Assembly: GCA_938014215.1 (NCBI GenBank)
Contig: CALLRW010000042.1
Coordinates: 62,001 to 126,000, forward strand
DNA length: 64,000 nt
DNA from: an uncultured Alistipes sp.
GTDB taxonomy: Bacteria; Bacteroidota; Bacteroidia; Bacteroidales; Rikenellaceae
Reading direction: 5' to 3'
Shown here: positions 19,270 through 27,392 of the stretch, piece after piece
Layout of the letters: each line of letters starts with the position of its first letter
How positions within the stretch are numbered: the first letter of the stretch is position 1
Made by a program: the position numbers and the translations under genes
Notes under the pieces: model-generated
The model's input: only the letters and a program-made list of their open reading frames with translations
Database searches by the model: none
Told to the model about the DNA's origin: nothing

Positions 19270-22200
19270 ATGACTGATTATTACCATGTGATGCAGAAAG
19301 CATTCGTCATATTGCTGTTGATCCTGTGCGTAAGTTTTGGAGAAAAGTCTGCTGCTGAGCCCCCTCAGAAAACCGTATTTCGCCATCTGGGTATCAGCGA
19401 AGGGTTTAAGCAGACTAATGTTACGGCCATGTACCAAGACGAAACGGGAACGATATGGACTGCGGGAACCGGCGGTGTTTCACGTTACAGGGGACTTCTC
19501 CCCGAGGATCCGTTCCTGGACCAGGATTCCGTGCCGTTTTTGCAACCGATGAATGTCCGGGGAATTTATGGGGAGCAAAAGGGGCGCATCTATTTCTATC
19601 AGCTTCGGGATGTTGTCGAGTATGATATTCGGCGGGAGACTTTTCGTCAACTCTTCACCGAGCAGCAACTGGACGGACGTCAGATTTCAGCCGTTTGTGT
19701 TCGCGATGGATGGCTCTATGCTGCAGCCGGAGACCGGGTGTTGATGTCGGGGCCTGACAATGAAAAGGAGGAGTTGCTTTTGCCGGCCATGAGTGAGGTG
19801 TCGGCTCTTGCGAAACACTCTACGGGTGATTTGTATCTGGGAACTCTCTATTCGGGCCTTTATCGGATTTGTCGGCAGGGACAGGTTGAATGTGTCCTGC
19901 GTACGGGCAGCAAGATCATATCTTTGTTTGAGGACAGTCGGCATAATCTGTGGATCGGTACCCGCAGCGAGGGGCTTTACCGACTCGATCCTCAAGGTCA
20001 TATCCGCAGATTTGTTCATGCGGCGTCCGATCACAGGTCGCTGGCTGATAATTATGTGCGATGCATTTGTGAGGACGATGCCGGGCGTCTGTGGATTGGT
20101 ATGATGTTCGGATTGGACTGTTACGATCCTCAAACAGATGCCTTTTATCATTTCGGCCGATCGGAGAATCCCCTCTACGGTATGCGTAACCTGACGGTCG
20201 AATGTATCATGAAGGATCTGCGTGGAACTATTTGGTTCGGTTCTTTCTATACGGGAGTCTCCTATTTTAATCCGGGAAAGGCTATGTTTGAGGCGATCCC
20301 ACTCGAGGGGGATGATACGACATGGACCATTGTCGCGGATGTCGCATCCGACAAACGTGGAAATCTTTGGGTGGCGACCTCTGACAAAGGTCTTTATTTC
20401 TACAATCGGATCTCCGGACAGAGCCGTTTCTACAATATGAGCAATAGTGCCATTCCGAGTGATAACGTCAAACGCGTCTGCTATGATGCACAACGGGATT
20501 GTTTATGGCTGGGAATGTTTATGGGCGGAGTGTGCGTTTATGATATTTCATCGGATCATTTTACATCCATCCCGATGATTGATGAGAATGGCCGTTCCGA
20601 GAATACGGAGATTGTACATGATTTGGCCGTAGCGGGAGAAATGCTTTATGCCGGAACATATGCGGGAGTTTATCGTATTGACATGCGGAGTGGCTGTTCG
20701 GAAAAGATCCTTGATTTATCGAGGGTTTTTAACGTGCTGGTGGATGAGCAATATCTGTATGTCGTGACGGGACAGACTAATTTCCGAGTTTATCATCTCG
20801 ATGGAACGGGTCACTATCAGCCTGAATTTAGTCAGATCATTCGTGGAAACATGATCACGTCACTGTTCCGAGACAGTAAGGGGCGGATCTGGATCGGAAC
20901 AACTCGTAGCGGGGCTTTGCTTTATGAGGCCGAGCAGCAACGGTTCAGATGTTTTGACAAAGCGTCCTGTGGACTTGAAAGTAATCATGTAAGTTCGATT
21001 TCCGAGACGAGTGAGGGGTGGATTGTCTTGGGTACGAACGCGGGACTTTCGCTGTTGGATATGGTCCGTGAAAAGAGTGAAAACTACAATGCACAGGGCG
21101 ATTTTCCATTGCTCTCACTCGAAAACGGTTGTCTGCGTCGCAGTACGGATGGGGTGATACTTTGTGGTGGAGTGGATGGCCTTGCGGCTTTTGATGCAAA
21201 GGAGGCAACGAGTTACGGACGATCTCCTCAAATCTATTTTGCATCACTGGCAGTGAATGAACAGATTGTGCATGCAGGAGACCGTACGGGAATTTTGCAG
21301 GATGCAATGCCATATACACGGGCTATTTCGCTTCGACACAGACACAGCCTGGTTGATATCAGCCTCGGTACGGACAACTCGGGACTCTTTAACGTTCGCG
21401 ATTATCAATATAAGCTGGAAGGATTTGACGAAAATTGGCGGGTACTTGATGGCCGTACCATTCGTTATATGAATTTGCCTCCGGGACATTACACGCTGTC
21501 GGTGCGTAGCCGTCCGACCAAACTTTTTGGAGAAGTCGAGCCTATACATCTTGATATCCGGGCTTATCCTCCCTTGTATGCAAGTGTTGGTGCCTATGTA
21601 TTTTATGTCTTATTGATCATGGGGGTTACGGCGCTTGTTTTTCGGGCCTATTATGCTCGCAAACAACTCGAGCATTCGTTGGCCATGGAACGGATGGAGA
21701 AAGAGCATCAGAATCAGGTTACACAATGGAAGCTGGTTTTCTTTACCAATATCTCTCACGAATTCCGTACACCTTTGACGTTAATACTGGGCCAGCTGGA
21801 TCTTATTGTACGTCAGCAGTTGCCGGTTACGTTGCAGAATTATCTGATGAGCGTCCGTCGCAATGCCCTTCGGCTGAGGGATCTGGTGAATGAACTGATT
21901 GATTTCCGGAAACAGGAGCAAGGTTACATGTCGTTAAAAGTAAGTCGGCAGGACCTGGTTGGATATCTTCGCGATGTATGCGATGCCTTCATGGAGTATG
22001 CCCGGATCAAGGAGATTGAACTGACCTATCGGCCAGCAATGGAAGTCCTGCCTGTTTATTTTGATCCGGTTCAATTGCAGAAGGTGTTCTATAATCTCAT
22101 CAGTAATGCTTTCAAGCATACGGATAAAGGTGGACATATCGAGGTGACGCTTGATGAAGTGGATAATAAGGCGGTCATACGGGTTCGTGATACGGGACAT

Positions 22201-23268
22201 GGCATTGATCCCCAGTTCTTTGATACGATTTTTGAGCGTTTTTATCATCACGATGCCTCTTTGCAGGATACGGGAGTAGGTATTGGTCTGGCGTTGACGA
22301 AAGGAATTGTTGAGTTGCATGGCGGTCATATTGGGGTTGAAAGCGAGGTCGGAGTCGGTTCAATTTTTACGGTGACCCTTTTCTGTAATCCTGATTTTAC
22401 CGGTCGAAACAATGTTGAGGTTGTAGAGAAACAGGAGTATGTCAAACCTCACTCCATTTCTGGTTTTGTCCCCACGGCCGAGCGAATTCCTGGTGATGAC
22501 GATTTGCCGCAGCTTTTGGTTGTCGAGGATGATGAGGAATTGCGGGAGATGTTCGCTACGATTTTTTCGCAGTCCTATCGTGTGATTCTGGCGTCCAACG
22601 GGGCCATGGGGTTGCGTTATGCTCGGGAGTTGCAACCCGATTTGATCGTCAGCGATGTATTGATGCCCGAGATGTCAGGTACGGAGATGTGCGTAGCGTT
22701 GAAGGGGGATTTTGCAACCTGTCATATTCCAGTTATTCTCCTCACGGCATTGAACTCCTTGGAACAGCGTATTACCGGTTTTGAGTGTGGGGCGGATGAT
22801 TATGTAACCAAACCTTTCGATATGGATGAACTGTTGGTAAAGTGTAACAGTATTGTCCGAAACCGACGTTTGTTGCAGAAAAAATTTCTTGAGTCTCGTG
22901 CTGAACCAGTTCAAATTGAAAGTTTGTCGAGTAATTCGATGGATGAAGCCTTTGTTTCGAAGACTCTGAAACTCATAGAGGAGCATCTGGACAGTGAGGA
23001 ACTGGGTATTCCGTTTTTGTGCCGCGAGTTGGCTTTGAGCCGTACTGCTCTTTTCTCAAAGATCAAGGGCGTATTCGGGCAAACACCTGTTGAGCTGATC
23101 CAGAATATTCGGCTGCGGGAGGCTGCACGAATGTTGCAAGAAAATACCGATTTGAAAATTATCGAGATAGCGGACCGGGTAGGAATTAACTCATTGCAGT
23201 ACTTTGGAAAGCTATTCAAGGCTCATTTCGGGTGTACACCTTCAGAGTTTCGGACACGGAAAAGGTAG
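19270..23268 (+). CDS. Hybrid two-component system regulator of the PUL (sensor kinase + response regulator + AraC DNA-binding domain)
   Basis: About 1332 residues. Order: signal/N-terminal anchor, two seven-bladed propeller halves made of Reg_prop repeats ('LWIGTRSEGLYRLD', 'LWVATSDKGLYFYN', 'IWIGTTRSGALLYE'; about 30-690), a Y_Y_Y domain (about 700-770) and one membrane span near 775-795. These are followed by HisKA with 'ISHEFRTPLT' (phospho-His about 830), HATPase ('NLISNAFKHT' about 941, then GTGIGLALTKG-like text), a receiver domain from about 1079 with Asp1129 ('SDVLMPEMSG') and Lys about 1179, and an AraC-type HTH at 1230-1330. Such one-protein systems sense a periplasmic oligosaccharide and switch on the adjacent PUL. 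ATG 19291 is an alternative start that gives a cleaner signal peptide; TTG 19246 is unlikely. Confidence 0.95.
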   Translation: MTDYYHVMQKAFVILLLILCVSFGEKSAAEPPQKTVFRHLGISEGFKQTNVTAMYQDETGTIWTAGTGGVSRYRGLLPEDPFLDQDSVPFLQPMNVRGIYGEQKGRIYFYQLRDVVEYDIRRETFRQLFTEQQLDGRQISAVCVRDGWLYAAAGDRVLMSGPDNEKEELLLPAMSEVSALAKHSTGDLYLGTLYSGLYRICRQGQVECVLRTGSKIISLFEDSRHNLWIGTRSEGLYRLDPQGHIRRFVHAASDHRSLADNYVRCICEDDAGRLWIGMMFGLDCYDPQTDAFYHFGRSENPLYGMRNLTVECIMKDLRGTIWFGSFYTGVSYFNPGKAMFEAIPLEGDDTTWTIVADVASDKRGNLWVATSDKGLYFYNRISGQSRFYNMSNSAIPSDNVKRVCYDAQRDCLWLGMFMGGVCVYDISSDHFTSIPMIDENGRSENTEIVHDLAVAGEMLYAGTYAGVYRIDMRSGCSEKILDLSRVFNVLVDEQYLYVVTGQTNFRVYHLDGTGHYQPEFSQIIRGNMITSLFRDSKGRIWIGTTRSGALLYEAEQQRFRCFDKASCGLESNHVSSISETSEGWIVLGTNAGLSLLDMVREKSENYNAQGDFPLLSLENGCLRRSTDGVILCGGVDGLAAFDAKEATSYGRSPQIYFASLAVNEQIVHAGDRTGILQDAMPYTRAISLRHRHSLVDISLGTDNSGLFNVRDYQYKLEGFDENWRVLDGRTIRYMNLPPGHYTLSVRSRPTKLFGEVEPIHLDIRAYPPLYASVGAYVFYVLLIMGVTALVFRAYYARKQLEHSLAMERMEKEHQNQVTQWKLVFFTNISHEFRTPLTLILGQLDLIVRQQLPVTLQNYLMSVRRNALRLRDLVNELIDFRKQEQGYMSLKVSRQDLVGYLRDVCDAFMEYARIKEIELTYRPAMEVLPVYFDPVQLQKVFYNLISNAFKHTDKGGHIEVTLDEVDNKAVIRVRDTGHGIDPQFFDTIFERFYHHDASLQDTGVGIGLALTKGIVELHGGHIGVESEVGVGSIFTVTLFCNPDFTGRNNVEVVEKQEYVKPHSISGFVPTAERIPGDDDLPQLLVVEDDEELREMFATIFSQSYRVILASNGAMGLRYARELQPDLIVSDVLMPEMSGTEMCVALKGDFATCHIPVILLTALNSLEQRITGFECGADDYVTKPFDMDELLVKCNSIVRNRRLLQKKFLESRAEPVQIESLSSNSMDEAFVSKTLKLIEEHLDSEELGIPFLCRELALSRTALFSKIKGVFGQTPVELIQNIRLREAARMLQENTDLKIIEIADRVGINSLQYFGKLFKAHFGCTPSEFRTRKR

Positions 23269-23348
23269 TTCTGGCCGGGTTCTGCGGAGGTTTTGCCGTG
23301 GCGCTGCTGGCCGTGCTGTTCCTGTAGAGGAATCCGGACCGTAAAAGA

Positions 23349-23382
23349 AAACCGACTCTCCATGTAAGAGAGTCGGTTTTTT
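23349..23382. terminator. Bidirectional intrinsic terminator between the HTCS gene and the DUF4923 gene
   Basis: A 12-bp inverted repeat (23349-23360 and 23368-23379, 7-base loop) is followed by T-run 23377-23382 on the + strand and preceded by A's, so it can serve both convergent genes. The rest of the 283-bp gap (23269-23348 and 23383-23551) shows no convincing gene. Confidence 0.8.
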
Positions 23383-23551
23383 CATCTCTGGACGGACGGT
23401 TGTCTGTCCCCGGAACGGAAATTCCCAGACGGAGCTCGCTCTTCCAACTTCATCGCTGTTTGCGGAGGGAAAGCCTTTTCCCGGAGCCTCTTTTGCCCCG
23501 GCCTGGCTTGGGGAACCGAAGCCGCCCGGCTCTTGGGATGCGCGTTGCCGG

Positions 23552-24148
23552 CTACTTCGAGAAGGCAAATCCGAGGTAGACGTTCTCATACTTCTCGAGC
23601 AGTTTGGAAACTGTCGAGAGAGCCGAGATCTTGCTGCCGAGTTCGGTTACCAGATCGACGAGTTTCGTGATCGGGAAGACCAGCTGCAGATCCGTACCGC
23701 TGATGTAGGCATGTCCCTCGACCGAGCCGAGGTTGAACTTGCCCTTGGCGAAATGGAGCGTCACGACGTGCGTTGAGGCGTCGTAATCGTACGTCCCCGA
23801 AAGTTCGCGGCTGCCCAGCTGTGCCGTGAAGCTCTTGTCCGACTGCTCGAAGGTGAAGCTGCCGGCTCCGGGCTTGAGACCGATCAGGGCATAGGCCTTT
23901 TCGAGTTGTCCCGTGACCGTAGCCTCGAGGGCGGCACCGCCGAGCTGCGAGGTGATGTCCTCGCCTTCGAACTTGACGCCGGGGCCCGTGTAGTTCCACG
24001 TTCCCGCCAGGGCGAATTCGGTCAGTTTGCCGTCCGTAGCCTCGTCGACGGCCGTGGTGGCGATCTTCTTCAGGGCATCCTTCCAGTCCTGAGCTGCGGC
24101 CGAGGCTGCCACGAGCAGCACGACCGCCGTGAATAGGAGTTTTCTCAT
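23552..24148 (-). CDS. DUF4923 family (lipocalin-like) secreted protein
   Basis: A 198-residue protein with a clear signal peptide ending AAAQ and a beta-rich body ('LAGTWNYTGPGVKFEGED', 'SFTFEQSDKSFTAQLGSRELSGTYDYDASTHVVTLHFAKGKF', split here by function rather than domain). Its size and 'GTWxYxGP' start match the Bacteroidales DUF4923 family, which has a predicted lipocalin-like barrel and no known function. The frame is open upstream to 24250, but the signal peptide fixes the start at 24148. It lies 58 bases after nadE with a GC-rich hairpin in between, so it may be read both with nadE and independently. Confidence 0.75.
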   Translation of the reverse strand: MRKLLFTAVVLLVAASAAAQDWKDALKKIATTAVDEATDGKLTEFALAGTWNYTGPGVKFEGEDITSQLGGAALEATVTGQLEKAYALIGLKPGAGSFTFEQSDKSFTAQLGSRELSGTYDYDASTHVVTLHFAKGKFNLGSVEGHAYISGTDLQLVFPITKLVDLVTELGSKISALSTVSKLLEKYENVYLGFAFSK

Positions 24149-24167
24149 CGTTATCGGTTTTTGGAAC

Positions 24168-24199
24168 GGAGCCCCGCACGAACGAACAGGTGGGGCTCC
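24168..24199. other. GC-rich hairpin between nadE and the DUF4923 gene
   Basis: Inverted repeat GGAGCCCC (24168-24175) / GGGGCTCC (24192-24199) with a 16-base loop. No T-run follows on the minus strand, so it may be an attenuator or RNA stability element rather than a terminator. Confidence 0.4.
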
Positions 24200-24206
24200 G
24201 GGTGTT

Positions 24207-26132
24207 TTACAGCGTGTCGATTTCGCGGAGCCACACCTCGGCCGCGGCATCGGAGGGCATGCGCCAGTCGCCGCGCGGCGAGAGGGTCACCGTACCGACC
24301 TTCGGGCCGTCGGGCATGGCCGAACGCTTGAACTGCTGGGCGAAGAAGCGGCGGAAGAAGACCCGGAGCCACTTGAGGATCGTTTCGCGGTCGTAGCTTC
24401 CGTCGAAGGCCACCTCGGCCAGATGGAGGATCTTCTCCGGCCCGAATCCCAGCCGCACGAAGTTGTAGAGGAAGAAGTCGTGTAGTTCGTAGGGACCCAC
24501 CAGATCTTCGGTCTTCTGTGCGATCTTGCCGTCGGGGTCGGCCGGCAGCAGTTCGGGGCTCACGGGCGTGTCGATGATGTCGAGCAGCGTAGCGCGTGTC
24601 GCGGGGTCGTTCTCCGTGTCGGCGACCCACCTTACCAGATGGCGCACCAGCGTCTTGGGCACCGAGGCGTTGACGCCGTACATCGACATCTGGTCGCCGT
24701 TGTAGGTGGCCCAGCCGAGGGCCAGTTCCGAAAGGTCACCCGTGCCGATGACGAGTCCCCCCTCCATGTTGGCCACATCCATCAGGATCTGGGTCCGTTC
24801 GCGAGCCTGGGCGTTTTCGTAGGCGGCCGAACGGTCCGCGGGATCGAGGCCGATGTCGTGGAAATGCTGCATGCAGGCGTCGCGGATCGGGATTTCGCGC
24901 ACGGTGACGCCCAGTCCGTGCATCAGCTCCAGGGCGTTGCGGTAGGTGCGGTCGGTGGTCCCGAATCCCGGCATGGTGATGCCGATGATCCCCGTGCGGT
25001 CGAGCTTCAGCAGGTCGAACGTGCGGACCGTCACCAGCAGCGCCAGCGTCGAGTCCAGCCCGCCCGAGATCCCCACCACGGCCCGCGAACAGCGGGTGTG
25101 GCGCAGCCGCTGGGCCAGACCGTGCGACTGGATGCGGAAGATCTCCTCGCAGCGTTCGCTGCGGTGCTCCTCGTCCCTGGGCACGAACGGCATCGGGTCG
25201 ATGTCGCGGTCAGGCACCGCCGAGCGAAGCCCTTCGGGGATCTCCATCTCGATGACGGTGTTCTCCGAGGCGGCCTCGTTCAGCCGGAACGAGGTGTTGC
25301 GGCGCCGTTCGAACTCCAGACGCTGGATGTCGATATCGGCCACGACGAGCTGCTCCTCAATCGAGAAGCGTTCGGCTTCGCGCAGCACGGTGCCGTTTTC
25401 GGCGATCAGCCCGTTTCCGGCGAAGACCAGATCGGTCGACGACTCGCCGAAGCCGGCCGAGACGTAGACGTAGCCCGACAGCGTCCGGGCCGACTGCTGC
25501 GCCACCAGACTCCGCAGATAGGCGTGCTTGCCGGCCATTTCGGGCGAGGCCGAGAGGTTGAAGATCACCTTGGCGCCGTTCAGCGCCAGCTGCGACGACG
25601 GGGGGATCGGGGCCCAGAGATCCTCGCAGATCTCCACGCCGAACTCCGCGCCGTTGATTTCGAACGTCAGATCGGCGCCGAAATCCACCTCCCGGCCGTC
25701 GATGAGGATCTGCTCCTCCGTGATGCCGGCCCCCGAGGCGAACCAGCGGTCTTCGTAGAATTCGCCGTAGTTGGGGATGTAGCTCTTCGGGACGACGCCC
25801 AGCATCTTCCCCTGCGACATCACCACGGCACAGTTGTAGAGCGTCGAACCGTGGCGCAGCGGGGCGCCGACGATCACCGCCAGCGGCAGTTTGCGCGTCG
25901 CCCGGGCCAGCCGTGCCAGCGCCTCCTCGGCGGCGTCGAGCAGCGTCGGCTGCAGCAGCAGGTCGCCGCACGTGTAGGCCGTCACGGCCAGCTCCGGGAA
26001 GGCCACGATCTCCACGCCGTGGCGGGCGGCCTCCTCGGCCAGCGCCGCCATGCGTTCCATGTTTCCGTTGCAGTCGGCGACTCGCAGCGAGGGGATCGCC
26101 GCCGCCACCTTCAGAAATCCGAACTTGTCCAT
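24207..26132 (-). CDS. nadE: Glutamine-dependent NAD+ synthetase
   Basis: A 641-residue two-domain enzyme. The N-terminal nitrilase-type glutaminase has the triad Glu47 ('FPELAV'), Lys116 ('VPKSYIPNYGEFYE') and Cys169 ('EICEDLW'). The C-terminal ATP-pyrophosphatase domain has the P-loop 'SGGLDS' at about 356-361. It converts deamido-NAD+ to NAD+ with ATP and ammonia from glutamine, the last step of NAD synthesis, in the cytoplasm. Length fits the long glutamine-using class. It lies 13 bases downstream of pepT on the same strand. Confidence 0.96.
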   Translation of the reverse strand: MDKFGFLKVAAAIPSLRVADCNGNMERMAALAEEAARHGVEIVAFPELAVTAYTCGDLLLQPTLLDAAEEALARLARATRKLPLAVIVGAPLRHGSTLYNCAVVMSQGKMLGVVPKSYIPNYGEFYEDRWFASGAGITEEQILIDGREVDFGADLTFEINGAEFGVEICEDLWAPIPPSSQLALNGAKVIFNLSASPEMAGKHAYLRSLVAQQSARTLSGYVYVSAGFGESSTDLVFAGNGLIAENGTVLREAERFSIEEQLVVADIDIQRLEFERRRNTSFRLNEAASENTVIEMEIPEGLRSAVPDRDIDPMPFVPRDEEHRSERCEEIFRIQSHGLAQRLRHTRCSRAVVGISGGLDSTLALLVTVRTFDLLKLDRTGIIGITMPGFGTTDRTYRNALELMHGLGVTVREIPIRDACMQHFHDIGLDPADRSAAYENAQARERTQILMDVANMEGGLVIGTGDLSELALGWATYNGDQMSMYGVNASVPKTLVRHLVRWVADTENDPATRATLLDIIDTPVSPELLPADPDGKIAQKTEDLVGPYELHDFFLYNFVRLGFGPEKILHLAEVAFDGSYDRETILKWLRVFFRRFFAQQFKRSAMPDGPKVGTVTLSPRGDWRMPSDAAAEVWLREIDTL

Positions 26133-26145
26133 CCTCTCCGCCGCG

Positions 26146-27363
26146 TTATTCGGCCCAGAGCTGTGCCAGGTTCAGGATCACCTGCTGTGCCTTGCGCATG
26201 GTCGTCAGCGAGCAGTATTCGAACTTGCCGTGGAAGTTCATGCCGCCGGTGAAGAGGTTCGGGCACGGCAACCCCATGAACGAGAGGCGTGCGCCGTCCG
26301 TACCGCCGCGGATGGGCCGCACCAGGGGCTTCACGCCGGCCATCTCCATGGCCTTCAGCGCGCGGTCGATCAGCTGCGGATGGGGCTCGACCATCTTGCG
26401 CATGTTGAAGTACTGGTCCTTCATCGTGAGGGTCAGCACCTCGTCGCCGTACTTCTTCTTCAGCAGGTCGACGCACGCCCACATGAAGACCTTCCGCTGT
26501 TCGAAGCGGTCGGCATCGTGGTCGCGGATGATGTAGCTCAGCGAGGCCTTCTCGACCGTGCCGTTCACCCCGACGCAGTGGTAGAAACCCTCGTATCCTT
26601 CGGTGAACTGCGGGCGCTCGGCGGCGGGCAGCAGCGTCTGCAGCTCGCAGGCCACGTCGATGGCGTTGATCATCTTCGACTTGGCGTAGCCCGGATGGAC
26701 GTTGCGGCCCTGGATTTCGATCTTGGCGCTGGCGGCGTTGAAGTTTTCATACTCGAGTTCGCCCTCCATGCCGCCGTCGACCGTGTAGGCGAAGTCGGCG
26801 CCGAAGGCCTTCACGTCGAAGAAGTCGACGCCGCGGCCCACCTCCTCGTCGGGGGTGAATCCGATGCGGATCTTGCCGTGCTTGACCTCGGGGTGGGCCA
26901 TCAGGTACTCGGCGGCGGTCATGATCTCGGCCACGCCGGCCTTGTCATCGGCGCCGAGCAGCGTCGTGCCGTCGGTGTGGATCAGCGTGTGCCCCTTGAA
27001 GAGGGCCAGTTCGGGGAAATCCTCGACGCGCATCGTCAGATGGCCGTTCAGCACCAGGTCGCCGCCGTCGTAATCCTCCACCACGCGCGGTTTGACATCC
27101 TTGCCGCTCATGTCGGGCGACGTGTCGACGTGGGCGATGAAGCCGATCACGGGGGCGTTTTCGCACCCCTCCGAGGCGGGCACCGTCCCCATCACGTAGC
27201 CGTACTGGTCCATCGTCACCTCGGTCATGCCGAGCGAGATCATCTCCTGACGCAGGGCATCGAGCAGCACCTTCTGTTTTTCGGTCGAGGGGAAGGTCGT
27301 GCTCTCCTCCGACGACTGGGTGTCGTAGGAGACGTATTTCAGAAATCGTTCTTTGAGATCCAT
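26146..27363 (-). CDS. pepT: Peptidase T (tripeptide aminopeptidase)
   Basis: A 405-residue M20-family metallopeptidase. Visible metal-site motifs are 'AHVDTSPDMSG' near 85-95, 'GADDKAG' near 150 (bridging Asp), 'TPDEEVGRG' near 185 with the catalytic Glu pair, 'YTVDGG', and a C-terminal 'GGTDGARLSFMGLPCPNLFTGG'-type block with a later His. The length matches E. coli PepT. It removes N-terminal residues from tripeptides in the cytoplasm using two zinc ions. It sits between an OPT peptide transporter and nadE on the same strand, so peptide uptake and hydrolysis are probably coupled. Confidence 0.96.
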   Translation of the reverse strand: MDLKERFLKYVSYDTQSSEESTTFPSTEKQKVLLDALRQEMISLGMTEVTMDQYGYVMGTVPASEGCENAPVIGFIAHVDTSPDMSGKDVKPRVVEDYDGGDLVLNGHLTMRVEDFPELALFKGHTLIHTDGTTLLGADDKAGVAEIMTAAEYLMAHPEVKHGKIRIGFTPDEEVGRGVDFFDVKAFGADFAYTVDGGMEGELEYENFNAASAKIEIQGRNVHPGYAKSKMINAIDVACELQTLLPAAERPQFTEGYEGFYHCVGVNGTVEKASLSYIIRDHDADRFEQRKVFMWACVDLLKKKYGDEVLTLTMKDQYFNMRKMVEPHPQLIDRALKAMEMAGVKPLVRPIRGGTDGARLSFMGLPCPNLFTGGMNFHGKFEYCSLTTMRKAQQVILNLAQLWAE

Positions 27364-27392
27364 ATCTGCTTGTTTTTAGGTATTTTACGCGA

